DNA of 64,000 bases from contig WPIO01000034.1 of NCBI GenBank assembly GCA_009760855.2, positions 535,001 to 599,000 on the forward strand, in the 5' to 3' direction. Of this stretch, positions 1 through 11,739 are shown piece by piece. The DNA comes from Cristatella mucedo (Eukaryota > Bryozoa > Phylactolaemata > Cristatellidae). The notes below the pieces were generated by a model. It was not told where the DNA came from, did not search any database, and saw only the letters and a list, made by a program, of their open reading frames with translations. Both the position numbers and the translations under genes were made by a program. Numbering within the stretch: position 1 is the stretch's first letter; each line of letters begins with the position of its first letter.

Positions 1-381
1 TACTTACTGTTTACGTCCTTGGATGCGCTCGGCATGTTCATTAGACCTGGACCTTTTGCCGATTGGCTGCGCTGCAGCATGGAGCCACTGCATGTTTTCA
101 GGCTCGACCAGACAGATCAGCTGCAGATGCTTGACCCACCGCCTGGAGTATCGGCGCTGCACGTGGCACACATTGGAGCCGACCTCATCTACGCCACGTC
201 CTACGACAAGCCTAAGGAGTATGTAGAGGAAATCCTGGCTGAGGTCGGCCGCCTGGTTATGCGCGAAGTCAGCACGAGGACGAGTGATGGCACGCCACGC
301 TACGCACTGGAAATAGCCAGACAGCGCTCTCATTCCGCCAAGCATCCCCTCATGGTGCACGGCTACCTAGCGGCAAGCAAG
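1..381 (+). CDS. Exon A of unidentified gene (5' end outside window)
   Basis: Frame 1 is open from the first base to position 381, where AAG is followed by a consensus donor GTGAGC. The translation has no low complexity and mixed hydrophobic/charged content typical of a folded domain, for example VAHIGADLIYATSYDKPKEY and EEILAEVGRLVMREV. The open frame runs on after the donor only into the CTCTG minisatellite, which is why the exon is ended at 381. No start codon is assigned because the upstream part is not in the window. It could be part of an alpha-helical repeat protein. No family is recognised. Confidence 0.7.
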
Positions 382-426
382 GTGAGCCAAGTGTTCATCA
401 GAAGGCGCTCAGCCCGAACGGCTGCC

Positions 427-958
427 TGGCAGCCAGCACCGCGACCGCTCCTCGCGGCTCTCTGCTCTGCCGCGTGCTCTGCTCTGCTCTGCGCTGCTCT
501 GCTCTGCGCTGCTATTATTTTCTGTTCTGCTCTGTTATGTACTTCTCTGCTCTGCTATGCTCTGCTCTGTGCTGCTATGATGTCCTCTGCTCTGCTGTGC
601 CCTGCTATGCTATGCTCTGCTATGCTATGCTCTGCTCTGTGCTACCACGATCTCCTCTGCTCTGCTGTGCCCTGCTATGCTATGGTCTGCTGTCCTCTGC
701 TCTGTGCTGCCACGATCTCCTCTGCTCTGCTGTGCCCTGCTATGCTAGGGTCTGCTGTCCTCTGCTCTGTGCTGCGCTGTGCTGCCACGATCTCCTCTAC
801 TCTGCTATGCTATGCTCTGCTCTGCTCTGTGCTGCTATGATGTCCTCTGCTCTGCTGTGTCCTGCTCTGCTGTGCCCTGCTATGCTATGTTCTGCTATGC
901 TCTGTGCTGCTATGCTCTGCTGTGCTCTGCAATGCTATGCTCTCTGCTATGCTATGCT
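427..958 (+). repeat. Degenerate CTCTG/CTATG minisatellite
   Basis: About 530 bases are built almost only of TGCTC, TGCTA and CTGTG words. There is a higher-order unit of roughly 65-75 bases: the marker CACGATCTCCTC recurs at 646, 711 and 786. It is very poor in A on this strand. Open frames across it encode Leu/Cys/Ser/Ala-rich junk and should not be read as protein. It lies directly in the first intron of the unidentified gene. Confidence 0.85.
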
Positions 959-989
959 CGAGGTTCTACCTCGCTTTGGAATGCCTCAG

Positions 990-1084
990 CTTGCCCATGT
1001 ATGCTTGCATGGAGTCGCATTGCACGCGGCCAGTACAAAGCCAGATGCATCCATCTGCCGGTCGGTGTTGGCAGCTTTGCAGCG
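990..1084 (+). CDS. Exon B candidate of unidentified gene
   Basis: An acceptor (TGCCTCAG, ending 989) precedes a 95-base stretch that reads on in phase 0 from exon A, with the fragment VCLHGVALHAASTKPD, and ends before GTGACC at 1085 (phase 2). The last partial codon CG is completed by the first base of exon C. The donor is weak at positions +4 to +6, and the exon follows directly on the minisatellite, so it is less sure than exons A and G. Its support is the phase fit on both sides. Confidence 0.5.
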
Positions 1085-1835
1085 GTGACCATGAGTTTCC
1101 GGTGGCACGGCTCCACGTCTCTTTGTTCGGGCCTCTTTGCCACCGAGGCTGCAGCCCGGCTCTTCTGCTGGTGCTGGGTGCTCTGGAGCCGTCAGGCGCT
1201 CCTCTCTGCACTGCACGAATTGCCTTAGCCGATCTTTGGTTGACTTGAGGCCGTGCGCGTCCGTCCTGCATCCGAAACCGACCTCCGCTCATTTCTCTTT
1301 CAATCGAACCGCATGCTTTTGCCTTTCCGATGTGTCTTGCTTAGTCCGGCTAGGCTGACTTGGCCAGCTTGAGCGCTGTTTGCTGGGCGAGGCAGCCTCT
1401 CCTTGGCCTGTGTATCTGCTCCGCCGGCACTACTGTGCTAGCAGGGTTATGAGACAACATTGGACTGTGCGTGGTGTGTGCTGCGCCGAGCTGAGCTGAC
1501 CAACGCCATGGTAGTGTTCAAGCGTCCCCCCCCCGGCTGTTTAGGCTGCGAAACCGTGACCTCGGAGCAGCAGCAACACAAGCTACCATTGCCATGGAAA
1601 TGGGTTGCTCAAAATGGAGCTGTTTGCTCTGTGCCACAAATCTAGATGTATTATAACTCGGACCCAAGGCAAAGTTAGTCGACGATTGTGCTGGCCGAGA
1701 AACTGAAACTTGAATAGCCCTACTTACCTGAAGGGTCTTCCCTCCCCGAGGGCTTCTCTAGTCTCAGTCTGCACCAGCGTTCTCTCATCGGTCTCTCTCA
1801 GAAGTAGACAAGTATGGGCAAATAGCCACCCTGAT

Positions 1836-1950
1836 TTCGCCCAGGGATAAGGTGCTTGCCTTTGATGACCAGGGTCTTGAGCTTAAACCCGTAGCACATG
1901 TAAAGAGCATGGATAGAGATTAAATTCTCTTAGAAGCTATACAAATAAAG
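1836..1950 (+). mobile_element. Diverged tRNA-derived SINE, family A
   Basis: The stretch has a tRNA-like head (GGGATAAGGTGCTTGCC, then CAGGGTCTTGAGCTTAAACC in place of a B box) followed by a tail ATGGATAGAGATTAAATTCTC and AAGCTATACAAATAAA. The same layout is seen in the better copies at 46141 and 54361. It is the oldest-looking of the three. It is not a functional tRNA. Confidence 0.5.
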
Positions 1951-2002
1951 TGTGCGCAAACACAAGCACACACAAACACGCATGTTCCATGACCCTCGAT
2001 GG

Positions 2003-2010
2003 TATATACA

Positions 2011-2060
<50 letters not shown>

Positions 2061-2089
2061 TGTATATATACTGTATATATATATATATA

Positions 2090-2120
<31 letters not shown>
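2003..2120. repeat. (TA)n microsatellite with TACAGTA/TACTGTA interruptions
   Basis: About 118 bases of TA dinucleotides are interrupted by short palindromic words ACTGTA and TACAGT at 2011, 2058, 2069 and 2089. Several hairpins are possible. It gives spurious Tyr-Ile reading frames on both strands. Confidence 0.95.
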
Positions 2121-2127
<7 letters not shown>

Positions 2128-2629
2128 ACTGTCGTGCTTTGCAGAGTCGCTATCACTGTGGCTATTTTCGGCATTTGGTTAGCACTGTTGTTAGCGCTTG
2201 CTGTCTTAGTTGTGAGGCATGGTTTCGGCTGTCAGCTGTAGATCCAGCAGAAAAACCTAGAGTCTGTTGCTGTGGCTTGGTATTGCTTCAGAGCGGGACT
2301 TCAGTGAAAGGCCAGCAGCCTGTTTAAAGGCTACTGCTAGCAAAGTCAGCTAATTATGCTCTTAAGGATAAATACAATAATAGTAACGACTGGACATTTG
2401 CGTAGAACCCTAAGTGATTCAAGTATCTCTCTCTCTCTCTCTCTCTCACAAGAAGTGTGTCGATTGGTTAATTATAGCATGCAAAATTCAGCCGGTCAGA
2501 CTTGTGATGGGCAGAACAAATGCTGTGACGAATAGGTATGTCTGTAAGCTTCTTTTTTTGATTTTCATCTGTCAGAAGAGGTCGTGATGTCAGTCGGGAG
2601 TAAGATTTAGCATGTGGGAACATCGGAAC

Positions 2630-3020
2630 TACAGGCACCGTCTCAGAGCCCTCTGAGGTTCGTTAGAGGCACGACCAAGCAGCATGAGCCAGAGAGGTGG
2701 AAAAGCTGGTGAAACCCAATGCGAACCTAATGAAAAAGTATCTAAGATAGATAGCCCGGGAAAGAGAATGAAGGAACCATAGAGCGATTGAAGAAACCTT
2801 GAAATCGATAAGGCGCTTGAGGGGGAGTCAGTGCAGCTCACTGATAAGTGGTGCGATGCTGCAGTTGCAACTGAACACTTTCAAGTTTGTATCCATACCC
2901 AGACGCAAATGCATTGTTCAATCCGTGCCCGGCCTTGCTGGCAGGAAGAGGTTGAGCAGGTCTCATTTAAAAGATATAAATAACATTAACCACCTGGCTT
3001 TTGAGCAGCTCAAGGTGATT
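2630..3020 (-). mobile_element. Old LINE remnant (ORF C-terminal region)
   Basis: The plus strand reads CCTTGAAATCGATAAGGCG and, a little further, GTCAGTGCAGCTCACTGATAAG. These correspond to the reverse complement of the [12 protein letters not shown] region in the better LINE copies (for example 11190-11260). Strong divergence and no (ATT)n tail. Assigned by partial word matches only. Confidence 0.4.
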
Positions 3021-4668
3021 TGCCTGGCTGGAGCCTAGGTGCCAAACTCAGCTAAGAGGCATTAATCAGCATTGATTTCATGATGCTAGTCTGCCTCGGA
3101 CCACCAGGGAGAGAGTGACCTCCGTTTCAGATCTGCCGACATTTCTTCCTGGCCATCGGAAGATCCCAATAGATAATGGGCTATAAGTGCTTGCAGCCGA
3201 GTAAGTGCTATATGTGCTCAGGAGACGATCCGATGAGGTAGCTGCCCCAGTCCATCACCAGTCCATCATAACGTGTTGATGAGGTCACACCACCCAGGTC
3301 TGTTGTGACTGCACAGCTCGGATGTGTTTGTAGGCATGTATGTGCATTTCGGAGTGGTCTGTTTAATAAGACCACGAGCAATGCTCGCTTCTGACGAATA
3401 ATCTGATGCAGCAGAGGCAGGGGGCCGGCCGGTTGGCTGCTGGCCGCCCTTGTGTTGCTGCTAGTGAGCAAGTCGTCTCGATAATTCGTCGTTGAAATTG
3501 TTGAACTGTCTGGCTAACGTTCACCGGCGGCTGAGGATCGTCGCCGGGCATGCAGGCGTGCCGGCAAAGATGGCTGCTGTTGTGCTGCCACGGGTAGTAA
3601 TCACGGGTCATCAATTAGTGTTGACCAAGTCGCGACATCTAGCCACATGGCACCTCCACTCAACATGCCAGTCGGATGCGCCTTCGAGTAAGTCGGGCAG
3701 GCAGAAGTCGGTAGGACGATTCGTTCCTCTTTGAAATTTAGCCGAGCCGCCGGTTTACTAATGGAGCCACTTGGCATGGCCGGCAGTGCCCGTTCAGATG
3801 ACAGTGCAAAGAGCAGTCAGCAATTATAGCTGCTGACCCCCACCATCCTGGAGCTACTGCAGCCATGGCCTGCTGCGTGGCTGCTCTGGTGCTCTGGTAG
3901 CCACACAGCAGCCACGCAGCAGACACGCGGCTTTAGCGTGCCACAGTGAAGTGGCGGTCAGTGCGATGCTTGGCTAAAGCACGTGCAGTCTGCTGCTGCT
4001 GTGGATCGAGGGTCGCTGGGGCGTGTAGCTAAAGCAAGCTCTCTCAGGAAAGGGGCTGCTGTTATTGCTGTGCACCCGGAGGCACTGCAGCCGCTCGCCT
4101 GGCTTCAGCGATCCCATTCAGCTCGAGCTGTCGATGACTGCAGCCTCCTGTAGCTGCTCGCTTCGAGAGCGCGGGCTGCCAACGCAGGCCACCACAGCTA
4201 CAAGCAGGGCAGCCTGTGGGAGCACTTGGTCGATGGGCAGACCTTTTTGTCACGCCCATCATGCAGTTAAAAGTTTCCACTGCTCGTCCGGCAGAGAGCA
4301 AATATGCTCGCAGTGTACAAGCTCTCTCGACCCCTCCCTCTGCTCAGTACTTTCATGCATTCCAAGGTCGTGTGGGAGCCCGTGGGAACGCGGTGGTGAC
4401 AGGTGCTTCCCTAGGACTGAGTGCTGAGAGCTGGCCGTGGTGTGAAATTCCTCGAGGCCGGCTTGTGCAGGCTGTAGCAGAGTGGGTGACAGACAGAATG
4501 CTGCTGTTGCTGCTGCCCTGGCTGATCTACTGGAGGTAACTGCCGGAAACAGCTGGTAGTGTTCTTGCAAAGAAGGAGGAGGAAGGGCTGCAGTGGCAGC
4601 AGGAGTCAGCAAACGACAGCAGTGGCCAGCGTGCTACATTGCTTGCATCACTGCTCCCCCTTTCTCTT

Positions 4669-4808
4669 TCCCCCTCTCTCTCTCTCTCTCTGCTTTCTCT
4701 CACTGCTATCTCTGTCTCTCTGCTCTCTCTCTCTCTCTCTCTAACTGCTCTTTCTCTCACTGCTCTCTCTCTCTTCCCCCTCTCACTGCTCTCTCTCTCT
4801 CACTGCTC
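4669..4808. repeat. CT-rich low-complexity tract
   Basis: About 140 bases of interrupted CT dinucleotides with CACTGCTC inserts. Open frames here (Ser-Leu runs or Arg-Glu runs on the other strand) are artefacts. Confidence 0.9.
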
Positions 4809-5157
4809 TACCCTAACCGAACCTTACCGCCTCGATCGGTGATCTCGGTCTCACCTGGTCCAGTTCTGAACTATAGTCATATGGGCTGAAGCCGTAGAAC
4901 TTGCTAGATGAAAGAGTGCAAGTCGCACCCACTCAAAGGAAGCATTACCTTCTTTGGCTTTTTCACTCGAAATGATGGGCTCTGCTTCTGCACAATGTGA
5001 CCAGTTGGTTGGAGGCAATAAGAATCATCTGTACCTGGAATGAGTGGCACCTCTTCGTGGACACGGCTTGTCCAGGAGTCTCAAAGCCTCGCTGTTCCTT
5101 GACGTTAACAATTACCCGATATTATATACCGCGATTATTCTCTTCTTCCACTGGGTC

Positions 5158-5206
5158 ACTCAAAGAGCACCTCAAAGAGCACCTCAAAGAGCACCTCAAA
5201 GAGCAT
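5158..5206 (+). repeat. 12-bp tandem repeat (AAAGAGCACCTC)x4
   Basis: The word CAAAGAGCACCT is repeated four times with a final degenerate unit. It ends right at the acceptor of exon C, so it replaces a normal polypyrimidine tract with purine-rich sequence. Confidence 0.9.
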
Positions 5207-5209
5207 CAG

Positions 5210-5276
5210 GACCTTGGTGCTGGACGCCTTGAAGCGTGACGAGTTCGGCTGGGAGGCCATTAAGCACTTCAAAATG
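5210..5276 (+). CDS. Exon C candidate of unidentified gene
   Basis: The acceptor is CATCAG ending at 5209; the first G completes the CG left by exon B. The reading is TLVLDALKRDEFGWEAIKHF and two more residues, and it ends in phase 0 before GTGACC at 5277. The amphipathic, aromatic-rich composition is typical of real coding DNA, and a stop occurs soon after if the exon is extended. There is no pyrimidine tract before the acceptor because a 12-bp tandem repeat abuts it, so splicing here needs RNA evidence. Confidence 0.5.
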
Positions 5277-5527
5277 GTGACCTTCCCAATGGATTACCAA
5301 ATCGGTTTTAACTGATGCCACTGCTCTCTTTGCCTTGGTGGCCAGCAGGAACTGCCGGACATGTCCACTTCCGCCGGCAGGACTGGCCACATCTGACCAA
5401 GCCTGTCTTTGGAGAGCAGCATTGTCGAGGGGGCAAATGGTAGAACGCCGGTAGGTACTAATGCCATTGTTACACGTGTGACTGGGTCTTTTGAAACAAT
5501 TTTTCAAAGCTTCTAGGTAAGGAGTTG

Positions 5528-5790
5528 GTAGCCTTCGAGTACCTTTGAAACCTGTTCCCCAGGATGTGTGAGGCAAAAGTCAATGTCAGCCTGTGGTTTT
5601 TGTGGGACTACAGGGTACAGACGTACTTGAAGTGCCACGAATTCCCGAGAAACTCAATAGGAGTTTGTGGACAAAGTGACTTTAAGCAGTTTTTTCGGCA
5701 GAAAACTGCGTGGAGTCCGTTGATAATCGAGCACAGAGCACGATGGCACGATGATGTGAAGGGCTCTCAGTCACGAGTCCATGTTGTTGA
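5528..5790 (+). repeat. Dispersed repeat, copy 1 (possible decayed transposon)
   Basis: The sequence TAGCCTTCGAGTACCTTTGA at 5530 and a second block starting GAATTCCCGAGAAACTC at 5640 recur in the same order and spacing near 62451 and 62554. Both copies show short open stretches in the second block. The family is not recognised. Confidence 0.35.
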
Positions 5791-7275
5791 TGCCAATCTT
5801 GGTCAATTCAACGATGCGTGGAGCTTACTCGGAGTAGAAAGGCAAGGGTTTCGACCCGAATTTGCTGGACTTCAAAGGCCACTGCCAAGGATAGTTAACA
5901 AGAGTGCGCCGTGAGACTTCCTAAGGTGGATAAGGGGCTGATTCGTGAAAGCAATTTACAGTTACGATCTCAAATCTTTTCCTTCTAAATCCCTTGTATT
6001 CATTTGTATGCATAACTTGAGCGTAAATACATGTTAATTTCGGATTCGTTTGTTTTTTGTGACTAGTGTACCACTGTCCTAGTTGCAAAAGCAAAGTTTG
6101 TGGGAAGCAGCATGTTATGCTTGTGTAACCCACATGCAGATGTAATTTGGGAGTGCTGCAGCGGCAAGCAGCTAGATTTTAATTGGGGTGTGAGGACGAT
6201 CTCTCTCCTTTGTAGTTTTGGTAGTCGCATGAAATTGTATGAGAAAGGGTTCGACAAGAAGGCAACTCGGCGACAATGGCAAAAGCCCGAGAGGGTTCCC
6301 TTCAATAGGTTCAGTTCTATAGGTTGCTATACAAATGTTTTACTGTCATTAACCTATTTATCCTACAGGACATACAACTGAGTGCGTTTTTTCAAGTCAG
6401 TGCTCTGCTGACCGTCGCACGTTTAACTTTTAAAGTCACTCAATGCAGCTGTTGCAAAGTATGGGTGGATGATGTCGCATTGCAGCTGAATGCTCTGACC
6501 TAAGCACGGCTGCTGCTGCTGCCTACGACGACGACAACTGAGCACACTGCTGCTGCTTGGCACATGATCTTGGATTGGCACAAGGTGGCAATGAAGCCCG
6601 ATAACCCCGTCCTCCTTTAACGTGCCCCCTGTTCGTGACGGTGCTTTTCTTCTCTGATAGCACTGATGCCGAAGTCGGTCAATTTGTGTTCTACTTCCGC
6701 TCTGCTACCTGCTACTAAGGCCTCATTTATATATGCTTTCGGCGCCATGTTGGTGCTTGTGCTGGTAATGAGTTTTGGTACTGCAGCTTCTTATGACCAG
6801 GAGCATGCTTGGCTGTCGGGCTGCTGTCCAACTCAAATGGGCCGGCTTAGCGTACGAAAGGCAATGCTGCCGTTCGGTAATGGCAGCTCTGTCCCGTATG
6901 AGCTGTGCTTCGCTAGTAGAGCGGCAGACATCTGAACTGTGAGCGACATCGCTGTTGCCTCCTCACGACAGCTTGGCAAGCTGCAATACTGCAGTCCGTC
7001 CTTTCTGCGGGCGTGGCCTCGCTCAACGTGGCAACCGAAGACCAATTCATGTCGTGCTAATCCTGCATGCTGCTTTTCGCTGACTGTAATACATTATTTT
7101 TGGTTCAGGCTTTTTGTTTCGCTGTGGCAGCCCTGGCTGCTGGTAAGAGCAGCTGCCCTGGCCCGCCCCCTGCAGTCCATCAGCCCACGGCCAGATGTGA
7201 GCGAGCCAAACTCTTGTGAGGCGCCATTCTTGACTTGTGTCATCCGGTCTTCTCTTTGTTTTGGTTATTTATCAG

Positions 7276-7565
7276 GTTGACCAGTCAAGCCAGCGACGGC
7301 AAGCCTATCGGAGCCAGTCGGCAAGAGAGACTCGGCCAGACGGCGAGGCCAGCAGCAGCGGCGGCGGCGGCCATGCACGGCGTCTGCTCTTCTACCGGCC
7401 AGAGAGCAGGCGCTTGCAGCGCGACACGCGTCCGCCGGCAGCCTTGCAGGGCGCGCGAGTCGCTGCCTGCTGGGATAGCGGTCCCAGCAGCACTTATGCT
7501 GCTGTCCTCGGAGGACCAGCCCACTCGGGAGCGCCGGAAGTGTACGTCAGGCCCAACAAAACGAT
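7276..7565 (+). CDS. Exon D of unidentified gene
   Basis: The acceptor TTATTTATCAG (ends 7275) has a good pyrimidine-rich tract. The frame starting GTT GAC CAG is open for 290 bases and ends AAA ACG AT before a consensus donor GTGAGT at 7566 (phase 2). The protein is basic and low complexity in its first half (Arg, Ser, Gly, Gln), then reads GPSSTYAAVLGG and PEVYVRPNKT. A second frame is also open, but only the first joins exon E without a stop. The GC content is high, which inflates open frames, so I rely on splice sites and phase. Confidence 0.6.
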
Positions 7566-7607
7566 GTGAGTGAGCGAGCGAGCGAAGCCAGCGGCTGCGG
7601 GGGCCAG

Positions 7608-7640
7608 CCCACCGCGGCTTGCGGTGCAAGCCGCGGTGGG
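7608..7640. repeat. Perfect 14-bp hairpin downstream of exon D
   Basis: Arms CCCACCGCGGCTTG and CAAGCCGCGGTGGG are perfect inverted complements around a 5-base loop CGGTG. It sits 43 bases after the exon D donor. Confidence 0.85.
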
Positions 7641-10042
7641 ATGGGTCGCGGTCGTTCGGCGGCGAGAAGTTGCATGCATGCTTTCGCTTTTTGCATGTCG
7701 CTTTCCTTGGGGCGCCAGAGGTCTGCCGGGTTCGATTCGGCAGCTCGAAAGAAAGAAAGAAAGAGCGGCGGGCTTTTTTCCTCTTTCCTTTGACGAAGAG
7801 AAAGAGTCGAGAAAGAGCAGACGGAGAGGACTTAGTCGGCTGGCGCCTACGCAAGCCCGGCCACTGAGATCGGCCCCGTGTTGTTTGCTGCTTCTAGATT
7901 AATCCCTCAGCAGCAGGGGGCGGAGCTCTCAGTGATGTGCCCCGGCTCTTAGGTTGACTTGGCTGCTTTGTGTGAAATGCTGCTTGATTCCGGTTGAAGG
8001 CTCGTCGGAGCTAGGCCTTGCTGAAATCGTGTGGTTTCCGTGGTCTGACTAGGCTGGTGGTGGAAGAATGTGTCTGAGGCAGAGGCAGCTTTGGCTGGGC
8101 AGAGCAGCAGTCGCAGGGTATAAGACCGGTAATCCGTGCAGCTTCCAGTTATTGTTAGGGCAAACAGAGGCTGGGCCGTCTGGTGTGCTGGTATTTGTTT
8201 TGGGGCAGGATGTTTGCTGCTAAGGGGGCAAGGATGATTCACTCACTACCTTAGGATTGTTGGCAGGCCCGGCCGGCCGGCTGTGGAGGACGACAGGACG
8301 GTAGCACTCCTCACTCCTCTACTTGCCGTGCTGCTGCATTCAGTCAGTTCGAGCATTTCAGTCCGTCGGCAGCCACATCTGCTTCGTGTCTCTGCCGCAG
8401 CCAGCGCTAATCCTGGGCACAGCTCTCTCCTCTCTCTCTCCCAGGCGCCAGCGTGGCACCCAGCTCGCACGGACTCCCGCTTTGGCTTTCCCGCTAGTGG
8501 AAATTGCAGAACGGCTTTCAGCCTAGGGCCCCAGGCGGAAGTTCTTCATTGTGGTGCCGCTCTCTACAGTCGGAGGGAAGCGCAACTGCAATCGGCCACC
8601 ATAGCTCCCCAGGCACGGCCCGTGTGTGCTGTTCCGAATGGCCGCACATCCTCACCGGAAGACGCTCTGGCGAGACTCTCGGTAGCATTCATCGCCCTAT
8701 GCATGCTCTCAAAGGGCTCAGTCGGCAAATACTAGCAAGCTACCGGCTTCGGTGATATAGGGTGACATTTTAGGGGCAACATTGTAACTCGGTAGTGGGA
8801 CAGCTTGCACTATTGCATCGGCACACGGCAGATGTTGCAGGCCGGTCTTTGCATAGGCATATTCTCTATCCTCCCCATGTTTCTCGAGGCTGAACCACTG
8901 TAACACCAGTTGGCTTGTGCTGTTGGCTCTAAATGTTGCAGTTATATTTTTATGAATCAGAGAGTTTTATTCAAGTGCCCCATTTCCTAAAGAATTTGTT
9001 GGTGGTGCTATGTTGATCAGCAGCCACAAATCTAGGTGTTTTCTAAGACCGACGTCATCAAACGTCATGGAGCTTGATTTACTGCAATCATGGACATGTG
9101 TAGCAAAAACTGTCACTGAAGTCGGAAATAAGAAAGCTTCATTATGTAGAAGAAGAGCTGGACTCGCATTTCCAATCTCACTCTTACGTGAAGTGTTGGC
9201 CGTTATGGAATTTACAAAGTATGGAGCTACACTTAAAATGAAGCTTTTTAAAAGTAAAAGAAAATGTTAGCTGATTTAACAGCCTCATTTGTATAGCAGC
9301 AAAAGGGCCTTTTGGGCTATCAATGCGCTTACAGTGGGCAGCAAATAATCTCCCAACTGCAGGTTTCACGCTCACGTCCTCAAGTCACTGAGTCATGAAG
9401 AGCGAGCACCTTACCTCATGGGCCATCGCGGTCCAGTATTCAACTCAACAAACTACACTCGTGTATCTTAATCTGTCAAGATTAAACATGTTGAAATACA
9501 AGTCGCAAATGATGCAGATATCAGTAAATTTGCTATTTATAGATATGTTGCTTCCTGCTTACATCCGGTTCAGACATGGTTGGCATGATCGTTTTTTCTT
9601 TTATCTGGAGGTCATCAGAACTACCGATATCGTTTCTAACAATTATGTCTTTTGATAGGGACCCTAAACGAATATTCGATTGTCGGGCCAATTTTAGAAA
9701 TATTTTCTTAGAAATATTTAGAAAGACTTTCCCCTTAAAGCTTTCGGGTCAGTTCCATGTCGAATGCAATCCCACTGCCAATGTCGGCGGCAATGTGACG
9801 TGTCACCAGCCATCCTGCGATGCTGGCCTGTCCAATTGCTTGCTTTGCCTGGTGGTCGTCGATAGTGCAAAGCAACATAGCTAGCTTACTCCTGCAATGC
9901 AACAGCATGCCTCGTCGCTTGCACCATTGTTTTTTTAATAAGCCTTAGTTCGTCTAAACAGCACCCATGCTGGCTTAGTATAATACACCAGCTATGTCGC
10001 GTGACAACCGTGGCATCAGCTCTGCGGTAAACTGCTGGCAAT

Positions 10043-10383
<341 letters not shown>

Positions 10384-10666
10384 AGTGTGATTAGCCAGCG
10401 AGAGTGCAAGCATGAAGCGCCGTTGAAGTGAGCATCCGTAGAGCTGATGTCCTAGTCACTTTTGCCAAAGAATGCCTCGAGCGGACTCGCAAGAGGTTCA
10501 AACAGGCGATAATCGGGCTATGTAATGGCGGTGCGCTACTTTTCCCTGGCCGTCAGATCAGATTCACAGCTTGTATCGATGCAGCTGTAGCATCGATACA
10601 GGGAGAGCTTTGCAGTCGTAAGCCTCTCAGCCTCCAAAGCGCTGCTGCCACACGCGGCTCCGCTGA

Positions 10667-11700
10667 TGAAATAATAATAATAATAATAATATTGCACTTG
10701 ATAAAGCGCCCTCAGAGAACTTAATCTCTTTCTAGGCGCTTTACATTTGCTGCAAAGTGATACGCAATAGAATAGTAAGTAAAATCATGCTTGAAAAACA
10801 AACAAAATGAATAACATGGTTAGGGGTTACATGCACTGGGTCAGCATGCAAATGTGGTTAGTGGCAGCATGAACAGTGTCAGCACGCATAAGCACATCGA
10901 GGACGAATCACAAGGACCCACTAAATGCTGTCCTAAATAGGAATGTTTTTAAGTTTCTTTTAAATGTGGTCAGGTCAGGGGATGTTCTGATGCAGGTCGG
11001 GAGGGAGTTCCAGGCTGTGGGGAGCATACGAGCTAAATGCACGGTCTCCAAAGGATTTAAGGTTTGTACGAGGTATTTGTAGACTGTTGGATTCCGAAAA
11101 GCGAGTGGTACGATGCTTTGCCTGATGGGGTAGTATCTCTGAAAGATAGGCTGGAGCCATAGAATGAAGAGACCTAAAAGTGAGCGACAAAACCTTGAAG
11201 TCAATCCGTTGCTTGACTGGTAACCAGTGCAGGTCGGCGAGAAGTGGAGTAATGTGGCAACTGCGACGCTCACGGCAGACAAGCCTAGCTGCAGAGTTTT
11301 GCACCAGCTGCAATCGCCTGATCGCACATGCTGGTAGGCCAGTAAGCAGTGAGTTGCAGAAGTCGAGACGAGATGTCACGAATGCATGGACCAACTTGGA
11401 CGTGGTATCCTTATCTAAACAAGCCCTAATTTTAGCAATGTTATGAAGCTGAAAATAGGCTGATTTGACTGTGGAGCTGATGTGGTCGTCTAACGAGAGG
11501 TCGCTTTGGAATATGACACCTAGATTTCGAGCTGATGCAACTGGAGATATGCTGGCAGAGCCAATTTTGAAAGTCAGCCTTTCCAATTTCTGAATAACAC
11601 TAGGTTTGCCCATAACTAGTAAGTTAGTTTTATCATCGTTTAGTTTTAGAAAATTTGCTGCCATCCATGATCGGATGTCATCAATGCATGCAGCAAATCT
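10667..11700 (-). mobile_element. CR1/L2-like LINE, 5'-truncated, minus strand
   Basis: At the left is the (AAT)n tail, then TTGCACTTGATAAAGCGCCC, the 3' end of the element seen from the minus strand. The ORF part (10975-11700) encodes the region after the reverse transcriptase core: [50 protein letters not shown]. One frame is open for about 240 residues, so this is one of the better preserved copies. The element is cut off just upstream of the DDIRSW motif, so the catalytic YADD box is absent and the copy is dead. Confidence 0.88.
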
Positions 11701-11739
11701 GCAAATCAGCAAATAGCCTTCTCGACCTGCCGCGCGCAC

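Noticed and set aside
450-1090. Cys/Leu/Ala-rich frames of about 200 residues
   Set aside because: They only read through the CTCTG minisatellite in several frames; no splice or start support.
1920-2330. Tyr-Ile frames on both strands
   Set aside because: Translation of (TA)n; also at 34.8-35.0 kb.
7285-7854. 189-residue minus-strand frame in GC-rich DNA
   Set aside because: Antisense of exon D and its GC-rich neighbour; composition is a mirror of the plus strand and no splice or domain evidence exists.
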